From: Streptomyces diastaticus subsp. diastaticus
GTDB taxonomy: Bacteria > Actinomycetota > Actinomycetes > Streptomycetales > Streptomycetaceae
Direction of reading: 5' to 3'
NCBI RefSeq assembly: GCF_011170125.1
Contig: NZ_BLLN01000005.1
Location: 1,178,001-1,242,000, forward strand
DNA length: 64,000 nt
In this document: one piece after another, positions 55,810 to 63,617 of the stretch
Position numbering within the stretch: the first letter of the stretch is position 1
Layout: each line of letters begins with the position of its first letter
Notes under the pieces: generated by a model
Told to the model about the DNA's origin: nothing
The model's input: the letters and a program-made list of their open reading frames with translations, nothing else
Database searches by the model: none
Position numbers and translations under genes: made by a program

Positions 55810-57380
55810 CGCTGCTCCTCGCTGTCGTCGGTGGCGGGTGGGGTGCCGTCGGCCGCCTGACGCCGACCGGCCCCTTCGCGGGCGGCGGCGTCCAGGGTGT
55901 CGCGGCCCTCGGCGGAGGCGAACCAGTCGCGGAAGGTCTGCTTCGGCGGGGCGGCGAGGTCGCGGCTCTCGCTCCAGCCGTCGAAGGGCGCGGGCAGGCG
56001 GGTGATCTTCTCGTCCCGGCCGGCGACGACGCGGCCGAGCCCGGCCGCCTTCTGCGCCGTGGTGTACAGCCCCGGCCGCGCCATCACGGCGGCCGCCGCC
56101 TTCATCGCCGCCCGTTCGACGGTGCGCCCGGACTGCTCGGTGTTCTGGTGGCGCAGCTCCACCAGGAGCGAGGGGATGTCGATCTTCACCGGGCAGGCGT
56201 CGAAGCAGGCTCCGCAGAGGCTGGAGGCGTACGGCAGCGAGCTGTTCGGGTCGTCCTTGGCGGCGTGCATACCGGCCAGTTGCGGGGTGAGGACAGCGCC
56301 GATCGGTCCGGGGTAGGTCGAGCCGTAGGCGTGCCCGCCGGCCCGTTCGTAGACCGGGCAGACGTTGAGGCAGGCGGAGCAGCGGATGCAGTTCAGCGCC
56401 TCGCGGCCGACCGAGTCGGCGAGGGCGGCGGTGCGTCCGTTGTCGAGCAGGACGAGGTGGAACTCCTGCGGCCCGTCGCCCGGCGTGACCCCGGTCCACA
56501 GGGAGGTGTACGGGTTCATCCGCTCGCCGGTCGAGGAACGCGGCAGCAACTGGAAGAAGACCTCGAGGTCCTGGTAGCGCGGCAGGACCTTCTCGATGCC
56601 CATGACGGTGATCAGGGTCTCGGGCAGCGTCAGGCACATCCGTCCGTTGCCCTCGGACTCGACCACCGAGAGGGTGCCGGTCTCGGCGATGCCGAAGTTG
56701 GCGCCCGAGATCGCGACCTTGGTGGTCATGAACTTCTCGCGGAGGTACGCGCGGGCGGCGGCGGCGAGTTCGGCGGGGACGGCGTGCAGCTCCGGGTCGA
56801 CGCCGGGGATCTCCTCGAGGAAGATCTCGCGGATCTCCTCGCGGTTGCGGTGGATCGCCGGGACCAGGATGTGCGAGGGCTTGTCGTGGGCGAGCTGCAC
56901 GATCAGCTCGGCCAGGTCGGTCTCGTGGGCGGTGACTCCCCGGCTCTCCAGGTGTTCGTTGAGGCCGATCTCCTGGGTGGCCATCGACTTGACCTTGATG
57001 ACCTCCTCGCTGCCGGTGGCGGCGACCAGGCGGGTCACGATGGCGTTGGCCTCGTCGGCGTCCCGGGCCCAGTGGACCGTGCCGCCCGCCTCGGTGACCT
57101 TCCGCTCCAGCTGTTCCAGCAGTTCGGGCAGGCGGTTCATGGTGTCGGTCTTGACGGCGGCGCCCGTCTCGCGCAGCGCCTCCCAGTCGGGGAGCTCGGC
57201 GGTGACGTCCAGCCGCTTCGCCCGGATGGTGTGGGTGGCCTTGCGGAGGTTCCGGCGGAGCTGGTCGTTGCGCAGTTCGTGGTGGGCGGCCTTCGGGAAC
57301 TTCTCGTCGCCGCGCAGGTTGCCCGAACCGTAGGGGGAGCGGGGCGGGGCGGCGGGCATACCGAGGAAGGTGCTGCTCAT
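55806..57380 (-). CDS. lutB: Lactate utilization iron-sulfur protein LutB
   Basis: 524 aa. An N-terminal LUD domain (ISGANFGIAETGTLSVVESE) is followed by two ferredoxin-type clusters, CIRCSACLNVCPVY and CGACFDACPVKI, each ready to bind [4Fe-4S]. A C-terminal extension of ~60 residues is present. ATG 57380 overlaps lutA in ATGA. It transfers electrons from lactate oxidation toward the quinone pool with LutA and LutC. Confidence 0.95.
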   Translation of the reverse strand: MSSTFLGMPAAPPRSPYGSGNLRGDEKFPKAAHHELRNDQLRRNLRKATHTIRAKRLDVTAELPDWEALRETGAAVKTDTMNRLPELLEQLERKVTEAGGTVHWARDADEANAIVTRLVAATGSEEVIKVKSMATQEIGLNEHLESRGVTAHETDLAELIVQLAHDKPSHILVPAIHRNREEIREIFLEEIPGVDPELHAVPAELAAAARAYLREKFMTTKVAISGANFGIAETGTLSVVESEGNGRMCLTLPETLITVMGIEKVLPRYQDLEVFFQLLPRSSTGERMNPYTSLWTGVTPGDGPQEFHLVLLDNGRTAALADSVGREALNCIRCSACLNVCPVYERAGGHAYGSTYPGPIGAVLTPQLAGMHAAKDDPNSSLPYASSLCGACFDACPVKIDIPSLLVELRHQNTEQSGRTVERAAMKAAAAVMARPGLYTTAQKAAGLGRVVAGRDEKITRLPAPFDGWSESRDLAAPPKQTFRDWFASAEGRDTLDAAAREGAGRRQAADGTPPATDDSEEQR

Positions 57381-58144
57381 CGGGCGGCCTCCGGCAGGAC
57401 GTGGGGCGCGGTGCGGGTGCTGGCGAGGATCTGGGCGAGGTGGAGCGTACGGGTGCCGGACCGGATGCGGGAGAGGCCGCCGCCGATGTGCATCAGGCAG
57501 GAGGAGTCCCCGGCCGTGCAGACGTCGGCGCCGGTGCCCGTGACGTGGGCGAGCTTGTCCTTCAGCATCGCCGAGGAGGTGTCGGCGTTCTTGAGCGCGA
57601 AGGTGCCGCCGAAACCGCAGCAGGCGTCGGCCTCCGGCAGCTCCACCAGATCGATGGCGTCGACGGCGCGCAGCAGCTGCAGCGGTTTGTCGCCGACCCG
57701 CAGCATCCGCAGGGAGTGACAGGTGGGGTGGTAGGTGACGCGGTGCGGGAAGTGGGCGCCGACATCGGTGACTTGGAGGACGTCGACGAGGAGTTCGGAG
57801 AGCTCGTACGTCTTCGCCTTCACCGTGGCGACGCCGGAGCGCAGCGCCGCGTCGCCGTACCGCTCGGCGATGATCTCGTGCTGGTGGCGGACCGACCCGG
57901 CGCAGGAGCCCGAGGGCATCACGACCGCCTCGATCGCGGAATCCCCGAACTGTTCGGCGTAGTTGCGGACCAGCGGGACCGGTTCGCGCTGGTAGCCGGT
58001 GTTGACGTGCATCTGGCCGCAGCAGGTCTGGCCCGGCGGGAAAATCACCTCGTGTCCCAGGCGGGCGAGCAGGACGGCGGTCGACTTCACCGCGTCGGGG
58101 TAGAGCGTGTCTCCCAGGCACGTGGCGAAGAGTCCGATACGCAT
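57377..58144 (-). CDS. lutA: Lactate utilization protein LutA (CCG-domain)
   Basis: 255 aa with two cysteine-rich CCG domains: the first around FPPGQTCCGQMH and PSGSCAGSV, the second around YHPTCHSLR, EADACCGFGGTF and GDSSCLMH. This is the GlcF/HdrB-like subunit of the L-lactate oxidation complex. GGAGG lies seven bases before ATG 58144. It is the first gene of lutABC and diverges from lldP across a 211-base region holding two LldR-type operators. Confidence 0.94.
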   Translation of the reverse strand: MRIGLFATCLGDTLYPDAVKSTAVLLARLGHEVIFPPGQTCCGQMHVNTGYQREPVPLVRNYAEQFGDSAIEAVVMPSGSCAGSVRHQHEIIAERYGDAALRSGVATVKAKTYELSELLVDVLQVTDVGAHFPHRVTYHPTCHSLRMLRVGDKPLQLLRAVDAIDLVELPEADACCGFGGTFALKNADTSSAMLKDKLAHVTGTGADVCTAGDSSCLMHIGGGLSRIRSGTRTLHLAQILASTRTAPHVLPEAAR

Positions 58145-58170
58145 GGGACGACCTCCACGATCGATATTTA

Positions 58171-58181
58171 CGGTCCGACCA
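58171..58181. promoter_or_regulatory. LldR-type operator 1 (lutABC promoter)
   Basis: CGGTCCGACCA, one mismatch from the palindrome TGGTCnGACCA of GntR/FadR-subfamily regulators, overlaps the end of a minus-strand TAGTAT -10 element, 27 bases before lutA. Confidence 0.65.
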
Positions 58182-58225
58182 TACTAGCGTCCGTCCACAC
58201 CTCCCCGAAGAGACACACAATAGTT

Positions 58226-58236
58226 TGGTCCGACCT
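58226..58236. promoter_or_regulatory. LldR-type operator 2 (lldP promoter)
   Basis: TGGTCCGACCT, one mismatch from the palindrome, ends two bases before TTGACA (58239-58244), the likely -35 of lldP. Confidence 0.65.
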
Positions 58237-58355
58237 TATTGACATGGGACATCTGTGGTGCGGTACTGAGTGCGGATCGTCAGCCACACGCGTCGCAGCA
58301 GCTCCGGAGGCGGGACCTCGGACCCTGGGCGCGGAACTCGATGAGGAGCACATTC

Positions 58356-60029
58356 GTGGCCCCAGCACCATTGGCCGCTCTCGCCGCCGCGTACACACCG
58401 GACACGACTGCCGTCGGGGGCAGCCTGGCGGGTACGGCACTCCTGGGGCTCGTTCCCCTCGCCACCTTCTTCCTGCTGCTCATGTGGGCCAAGCGGTCCG
58501 CCCTCCAGTCGGCGGTCGGCGCACTGGCCGTCGCCCTGCTGGTGGGTGTCGTGGGCATGGGTATGCCGGTACGGCTCGGCCTCCTCTCCGCGAGCCAGGG
58601 CCTGGTCTTCGGACTCTTCCCCGTCATGCTGATCGTGGTGGCGGCCATCTGGTTCTACGAACTGACCGTCGTCAGCAACCGCTTCGAGGACCTGCGGCGC
58701 TCCTTCAGCGCCGTCGGCCGGGGCGACCTGCGGGTCCAGGCCATGCTGATCGCGTTCTGCTTCGGCGGGCTCCTGGAGGCGCTCGCCGGGTTCGGCGCGC
58801 CGGTCGCCATCACCGCCGCCATGCTGATGGCGCTCGGCCTGCCGCCGCTACGGGCCGCCGTCACCGTGCTGGTCGCCAACACCGCTCCCGTCGCCTTCGG
58901 CGCGATGGCGATCCCGATCACCACCGCGGGCAATCTCACCGGCATCCCGCCGGAGGAGATCGCCGCGGTCGTCGGCCGCCAGAGCCCCGTGCTCGCCCTC
59001 TTCGTCCCCCTGCTCCTGCTCTTCCTGGTCGACGGTACGCGCGGAGTGCGCCAGCTCTGGCCCATCGCGCTGGTCACCGGCGCCGTCTTCGCCGTCGCCC
59101 AGTTCTGGTGCTCGGCGCACTTCGCCTACGAGCTGACCGACGTGGTCGCCGCCCTGGCCGGCTTCGCCGCCGCCGTGCTGATGCTGCGGTTCTGGAAGCC
59201 GACGACCCCCGAGGACCAGCGCTCCCAGGTCGAGGCCGAACCGCTGACCGCGCGCCGCGTCAACCTCGCCGTCCTGCCGTACGTCCTGGTCATCCTCGTC
59301 TTCGCGCTGGCCAAGCTGAACCTCGGCGGGCTGGACATGCCGAAGCTCCTCGGCGTCTGGAACATCGAGCTGCGATGGCCCGGCCTCTACGGGGCCCTGC
59401 TCGCCCCCGACGGATCGCCGGCGGGCAGCGCCGTCTACAAGCTCGACGTGCTCGGCAACCCCGGCACGCTGCTCATCGTCTCCGGCCTCCTGGTCACCCT
59501 CGTCTACCGGCTGACCCGCGACGAGAGGTTCCCGATGACCGGGCGGATGGCGCTGGGCGCCGCCGGCCACACCCTCGCCAACATGAAGGTCTCGATCGCG
59601 ACCGTCGCGACCGTGCTCTCCCTCAGCTACGTGATGAACCAGTCGGGCCAGACCGTGGCCATCGGCACCTGGCTCGCGGCCGCGGGCGGGATCTTCGCGC
59701 TGCTGTCGCCCAGCCTCGGCTGGCTGGGGACGGCCGTCACCGGGTCGGACACCTCCGCCAACGCGCTCTTCGCGACGCTCCAGCAGACGGCGGGCCAGAA
59801 GGCCGGGATCGACCCGACGCTGCTGGTCGCGGCCAACACCTCCGGCGGGGTGGTGGGGAAGCTGGTCAGTCCGCAGAACCTGACCATCGCGGCCACGGCG
59901 GTCGAGCAGCCCGGGAGCGAGCGGGTGCTGCTGCGGAAGGTGGCCGGGTACAGCCTGGCGATGCTCGTGGTGCTGTGCGCGCTGGTGTACTTGCAGTCGT
60001 TGCCCGCGCTGGCCTGGATGTTGCCCTAG
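58356..60029 (+). CDS. lldP: L-lactate permease
   Basis: 557 aa, about 12-14 membrane helices, LctP/GlcA family of proton-coupled lactate/glycolate carriers. FCFGGLLEALAGFGAPVAIT, LVANTAPVAFGAMAIPI and NTSGGVVGKLVSPQNLTIA are diagnostic. An ATG at 58341 exists but has no ribosome binding site. GTG 58356 (MAPAPLAALAAAYTP) has GAGGAG seven bases upstream and is preferred. It is divergent from lutABC and followed by a bidirectional terminator shared with lldR. Confidence 0.94.
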   Translation: MAPAPLAALAAAYTPDTTAVGGSLAGTALLGLVPLATFFLLLMWAKRSALQSAVGALAVALLVGVVGMGMPVRLGLLSASQGLVFGLFPVMLIVVAAIWFYELTVVSNRFEDLRRSFSAVGRGDLRVQAMLIAFCFGGLLEALAGFGAPVAITAAMLMALGLPPLRAAVTVLVANTAPVAFGAMAIPITTAGNLTGIPPEEIAAVVGRQSPVLALFVPLLLLFLVDGTRGVRQLWPIALVTGAVFAVAQFWCSAHFAYELTDVVAALAGFAAAVLMLRFWKPTTPEDQRSQVEAEPLTARRVNLAVLPYVLVILVFALAKLNLGGLDMPKLLGVWNIELRWPGLYGALLAPDGSPAGSAVYKLDVLGNPGTLLIVSGLLVTLVYRLTRDERFPMTGRMALGAAGHTLANMKVSIATVATVLSLSYVMNQSGQTVAIGTWLAAAGGIFALLSPSLGWLGTAVTGSDTSANALFATLQQTAGQKAGIDPTLLVAANTSGGVVGKLVSPQNLTIAATAVEQPGSERVLLRKVAGYSLAMLVVLCALVYLQSLPALAWMLP

Positions 60030-60051
60030 CGATGTGAGGGCACCCGCCAGA

Positions 60052-60093
60052 GCCAGGGGCCGGACCCCCGTTCACCGGGGCCCGGCCCCTGGC
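60052..60093. terminator. Bidirectional terminator between lldP and lldR
   Basis: A perfect 12-bp stem (GCCAGGGGCCGG, 60052-60063, with 60082-60093) contains a nested CCCCG/CGGGG hairpin. Both flanking genes converge on it. Confidence 0.75.
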
Positions 60094-60203
60094 GGGACGA
60101 AGGCGCGTGCGGCGGCCGGGCCGGACGGTGCCGCGCCCGGTCGCCGCCGGTACGGCCGGCCTCGAACGCCGGCCGGGCGCGGATGCGGTGCGGCCGGAGG
60201 CTG

Positions 60204-60932
60204 TCAGCCAGCCTGTTCGGGGACCAGGGTGCCGTGGAAGCCCCGGATGTGCTGTTCGACCAGGTCCGCGGCGGCGGGGCCGTCGCCCTCCTTGACGAGG
60301 GTGAGGAGGGCGGCGTGTTCGGCGTTGAGGGCGGCGGCGGTGGCGGGCCAGTCCTCGGCGGCCTCCAGGGCCTTGAGGATGAGCGGGCGTACCGACTCGC
60401 GGACCGCCGAGGTGAGGGTGGAGGTCAGCTGGTTGCCGGAGCTGCGGGCGATCTGGACGTGGAAGCCGGTGTCCAGGTCGTTGAACTCGGGGACGGTGAC
60501 GTCCGGTTCCTGCATCCGGCGCAGGGTCTCCTCGGCCTCGGCGAGGTCCTCCGCCGAGGCGTGGGCGGCGGCCGCCTCGAAGCTGGAGCGCTCCAGGACG
60601 ACGCGGGCCTCCAGGACGTCCTGGAGGTTGTAACTGCCGAGGGCCACGTGCAGACGGAGAAGCCGGCCGAGTGCGTCGTCGGGGTTGCGGACGATGCGGG
60701 CGCCCGCGTCGGGGCCGCGTCCGGCATGGGCGACGAGGACACCGATGGTCTCCAGCACCCGCAGCGCCTCGCGCAGGGCGGATCGGCTGACGCCGAGGAC
60801 GGGGGCCAGCTCGCGTTCGGGCGGCAGCCGGTCACCGGCCTTCAGCTCGCCCGCGACCACCTGTTCCTCGATGCTCTCCAGCACCAGTTCGTGCGTACGC
60901 GACTGGCGTACGGGGCGCCACTCGGCGGCCAT
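60204..60932 (-). CDS. lldR: GntR/FadR-family regulator, probable LldR
   Basis: 242 aa. The N-terminal winged helix (GELKAGDRLPPERELAPVLG, VSRSALREALRVLETIGVLV) and the all-helical FCD effector domain (LQDVLEARVVLERSSFEAAA, FHVQIARSSGNQLT, LNAEHAALLTLVKEGD) are clear. FadR-type lactate regulators release DNA on binding L-lactate. ATG 60932 has GGAGG five bases upstream. A perfect TGGTCCGACCA lies 59 bases upstream of its own start, and two near-copies lie at the lutA-lldP promoters. This makes autoregulation and control of the lactate genes likely. Confidence 0.9.
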   Translation of the reverse strand: MAAEWRPVRQSRTHELVLESIEEQVVAGELKAGDRLPPERELAPVLGVSRSALREALRVLETIGVLVAHAGRGPDAGARIVRNPDDALGRLLRLHVALGSYNLQDVLEARVVLERSSFEAAAAHASAEDLAEAEETLRRMQEPDVTVPEFNDLDTGFHVQIARSSGNQLTSTLTSAVRESVRPLILKALEAAEDWPATAAALNAEHAALLTLVKEGDGPAAADLVEQHIRGFHGTLVPEQAG

Positions 60933-60990
60933 GGGCACCTCCCTGGGTCACTGCGCCTGTCCGCACCGGAACTATGTCACACCTTGGTTA

Positions 60991-61001
60991 TGGTCCGACC
61001 A
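60991..61001. promoter_or_regulatory. LldR-type operator 3 (lldR own promoter)
   Basis: TGGTCCGACCA is a perfect odd-centred palindrome, 59 bases before the lldR start codon, in a small AT-rich patch. Confidence 0.7.
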
Positions 61002-61009
61002 CATGACAA

Positions 61010-61039
61010 CGGCCCGCGCGAGAGGTCCCGCGCGGGCCG
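61010..61039 (-). terminator. Terminator of the AceE/transketolase-like gene
   Basis: An 11-bp stem (CGGCCCGCGCG, 61010-61020, with 61029-61039) and 8-base loop lie 18 bases after the stop codon. Confidence 0.75.
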
Positions 61040-61056
61040 CCGGGCGGGCCGGGAGG

Positions 61057-63396
61057 TCAGGGCCGGTGGGTCAGGTCGAGGGCGGCGCGGACGACGCTCT
61101 CGGTGTCGATGCCGTGGTGGCGGTAGACGTCGTCCAGGGCGCCGGACTGGCCGAACCGGGTCACACCGAGCGGGGTGACCGGGGTGTTGTGGACGGTCCC
61201 GAGGAAGGCCAGCGTGTGCGGGTGACCGTCGAGGAGGGTCACGAGCGGAGCGGCCCGGCCGGCGGGGAACGCCTGGTCGAGGACCCATGTCGGGGCGTCG
61301 TCCAGACCCCGGCGGGCCTGGGCGGCGCGGAAGAGCAGGCCGGGGCTGGTGACGCAGACGACGTCGGCGGCGACACCGAGGGCCGCGAGGCGGTCCGCGG
61401 CGGCCAGCGCCTCCGGGACCATGGCGCCCATCGCGGCGAGGGTGACGTCCGGGGCGCCGGGGGCGCGGCGCAGGCCGTAGGCGCCGGCCACGGCCTGGCG
61501 GCGGCGGCGTTCGCGGGCGGCCGGATCGGCGGGGACGGCGGCCAGCGACTGGTCGACGGGGCGGGTGGAGAGCCTGAGGTAGGCGGAGCCGCCGTCGGGC
61601 CGGCCGAGGAGGGCGAGGGCGGCGAGCACGCACCACTCGGTGTCCTGGGCGAAGGCCGGCTCCCAGGTGGTGCAGCCGGGCTGCTCCAGACCGAGGGAAG
61701 GCGTGGTGACCGACTGGTGGGCGCCGCCCTCGGGGGCGAGGGTGACGCCGGAGGGGGTGCCGACGAGGAGCGACTGGCCGCCCGCGTAGATGCCGAACTG
61801 CCAGGGCTCCAAGGCCCGGTTGACGAACGGGTCGTACATGATGCCGATGGGGAGCAGGGGCTGGCCCCAGCGGCTCCAGGTGGCGCCGAGTTCGCCGAGG
61901 AGGCCGACGAGGTTGGTCTCGGCGATGCCGAGTTCCACGTGCTGGCCGGCCGGGTTCTCGCGCCAGTGCAGGATCGTCTCGGCGTCGTCGGCGAACCAGT
62001 TGACGCGCTCGGCCGGGGACCAGACGCCGACCTTGTTGAGCCAGCCGCCGAGATTGGTGGAGGAGGAGACGTCGGGACTGACGGTGACCACGCGGGCGGC
62101 GGCCTCGGGGGCGCTGCGGCTGAGGTCGAGCAGGCTCCGGCCGAACGCCTGCTGGGTGGTGCCGGTGCCGCCGGGGGTGCGGCCGAAGTCGGTGGGGACC
62201 GCCGGCGGCTCGATCCGTTCGACGGGCGCGCGGCGCAGCTCCTCGGCGCGCTCGGCGCAGAGCCGGGCGGCCGCGCCGTCGGCGGGCAGCGGGCGCCAGG
62301 GGTCGTCCGGGTCGGCGCCGGTGCGGGCGGCGAGGTCGGCGAGCTGGTCGCCGGTCAGCAGCGAGGAGTGGTTCTGCGGATGGCCCTCGCTGTGGAGACC
62401 GCGGCCCTTGACGGTGTAGGCGAGGATCACGGTCGGGCGGGTGTCGTCGATCGCCGCGTAGGCGTCGAGGAGGGCGCCGAGGTCATGGCCGCCGAGGTTG
62501 CGCACCGCGCCGTGCAGGGCCTCGTCGTCGAGGGTGGCGATGAGCTGTTCGAGGGGCTCGCGGGTGGAGCCGGTGCCGGGCAGCCGCTCCCTGAGCTGGT
62601 CGGGGGTGCAGCGCAGGAGGCGCTGGTACTCCGGGTTGCCCATGGTGTCCAGGCGGGTGCGCAGGGCCTCGCCGCCGGGGCGGGAGAACAACTCGGTGAG
62701 CTGCTCGCCGTACTTCAGGGTGAGGACCTGCCAGCCGGCCGCCTCGAACATGCCGGCGAGCCGTTCGGCGGCGAGGGCGGGGACGACGCGGTCCAGGGAC
62801 TGCCGGTTGAGGTCGACGATCCAGACGACTTCGCCGAGCCCGGCGACCATCGGGTCCTGGACGGCCTCCCAGCAGGCGCCCTCGTCGAGTTCGGCGTCAC
62901 CGAGGAGGGCGTACTGCCGTCCGGTGCCGGCGCCGGGGAAGCGGCCCTCGACGTAGCGGCGGGCGAGGGCGCCCCAGATCGGGGCGGTGGCGCCGATGCC
63001 GACGGAGCCGGTGGAGTAGTCGACCGGGTCGGGGTCCTTGGTACGGCTCGGGTAGCTCTGGAGGCCGCCGAAGGAGCGGAGGGTCGTGAGCGCCTCGGCG
63101 GGCAGCTCGCCGAGGAGGTGGTTGACGGCGTGCAGGGCCGGGGAGGCGTGCGGCTTGACCGAGACGCGGTCGGCGGCGGTCAGTTCGTGGAACCAGAGCG
63201 TCGTCATGATCGAGACCATGGAGGCACAGGAGGCCTGGTGGCCGCCGACCTTGAGCCCGGTGGGGTTCGGGCGGACACGGTTGGCGTGGTCGATGGTGGC
63301 GGCGGAGAGCCACAGCACCCGCCGCTCGATCTCGCCGAGGGCGGCGAGCAGCTCCTGCCGGCCGGTACGCGCAGACGTCGTCGTGTCCGGGACCAT
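61057..63396 (-). CDS. AceE/transketolase-like thiamine-diphosphate enzyme
   Basis: 779 aa, three transketolase-type domains in the order of homodimeric pyruvate dehydrogenase E1: ThDP-binding, pyrimidine-binding (QHVELGIAETNLVGLLGELG) and C-terminal. The ThDP motif reads GDAELDEGACWEAVQDPMVA, with Ala where the usual motif has GDG, and ends in IVDLNRQSLD. HANRVRPNPTGLKVGGHQAS resembles AceE, but the protein is about 100 residues shorter. The exact substrate is open: pyruvate or another 2-oxo acid, or a ketose. ATG 63396 has GGAGG seven bases upstream and overlaps the stop of a 47-codon leader frame (TGATG). A divergent Lrp/AsnC regulator lies upstream. Confidence 0.85.
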   Translation of the reverse strand: MVPDTTTSARTGRQELLAALGEIERRVLWLSAATIDHANRVRPNPTGLKVGGHQASCASMVSIMTTLWFHELTAADRVSVKPHASPALHAVNHLLGELPAEALTTLRSFGGLQSYPSRTKDPDPVDYSTGSVGIGATAPIWGALARRYVEGRFPGAGTGRQYALLGDAELDEGACWEAVQDPMVAGLGEVVWIVDLNRQSLDRVVPALAAERLAGMFEAAGWQVLTLKYGEQLTELFSRPGGEALRTRLDTMGNPEYQRLLRCTPDQLRERLPGTGSTREPLEQLIATLDDEALHGAVRNLGGHDLGALLDAYAAIDDTRPTVILAYTVKGRGLHSEGHPQNHSSLLTGDQLADLAARTGADPDDPWRPLPADGAAARLCAERAEELRRAPVERIEPPAVPTDFGRTPGGTGTTQQAFGRSLLDLSRSAPEAAARVVTVSPDVSSSTNLGGWLNKVGVWSPAERVNWFADDAETILHWRENPAGQHVELGIAETNLVGLLGELGATWSRWGQPLLPIGIMYDPFVNRALEPWQFGIYAGGQSLLVGTPSGVTLAPEGGAHQSVTTPSLGLEQPGCTTWEPAFAQDTEWCVLAALALLGRPDGGSAYLRLSTRPVDQSLAAVPADPAARERRRRQAVAGAYGLRRAPGAPDVTLAAMGAMVPEALAAADRLAALGVAADVVCVTSPGLLFRAAQARRGLDDAPTWVLDQAFPAGRAAPLVTLLDGHPHTLAFLGTVHNTPVTPLGVTRFGQSGALDDVYRHHGIDTESVVRAALDLTHRP

Positions 63397-63539
63397 CACA
63401 GAACCTCCGGGGCGGGCGGCCGGCACCGGCCGCCGTGGGGGCGGGTGGCGCGGGCCGGGTCGTCCGGCGGCGGGCGGGCTGCGGCCGGGTCGCCGAGGCT
63501 GCGGGCGCCGAGTTGTCGTTGTGGTTCGCCAGTAGACAT
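63396..63539 (-). CDS. Small leader open reading frame coupled to the AceE-like gene
   Basis: 47 codons from ATG 63539 (MSTGEPQRQLGARSLGDPAA) to TGA at 63398-63396, with AAAGG five bases before the start and strong third-position G/C after the first eight codons. Its stop shares a base with the downstream start (TGATG), the classic arrangement for translational reinitiation. The peptide is Pro/Arg/Ala-rich with one Cys and no recognised family. It may be a regulatory leader or a small protein. Confidence 0.45.
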   Translation of the reverse strand: MSTGEPQRQLGARSLGDPAAARPPPDDPARATRPHGGRCRPPAPEVL

Positions 63540-63574
63540 TCACCTTTCTGTTTGCACAAGATACGGCTGTCCGG

Positions 63575-63591
63575 TTGAGCAATCTGCTCAA
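63575..63591. promoter_or_regulatory. Operator-like inverted repeat between the Lrp gene and the AceE-like gene
   Basis: TTGAGCA-ATC-TGCTCAA has perfect 7-bp arms. It lies 27 bases before the Lrp/AsnC-type start codon and 36 bases upstream of the leader frame, fitting a shared, autoregulated Lrp site. Confidence 0.6.
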
Positions 63592-63617
63592 TCTCAGGGT
63601 TCGGGGAGGTGAGTCGA

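Noticed and set aside
51151..55860. Plus-strand open frame of about 1,570 codons opposite phosphoketolase and its neighbours
   Set aside because: Antisense to several well-supported genes with intact motifs; composition is that of a reverse-frame artefact in high-GC DNA.
58239..58355. Longer lldP starts
   Set aside because: The first overlaps the -35 element, and ATG 58341 lacks a ribosome binding site, whereas GTG 58356 has GAGGAG at ideal distance.
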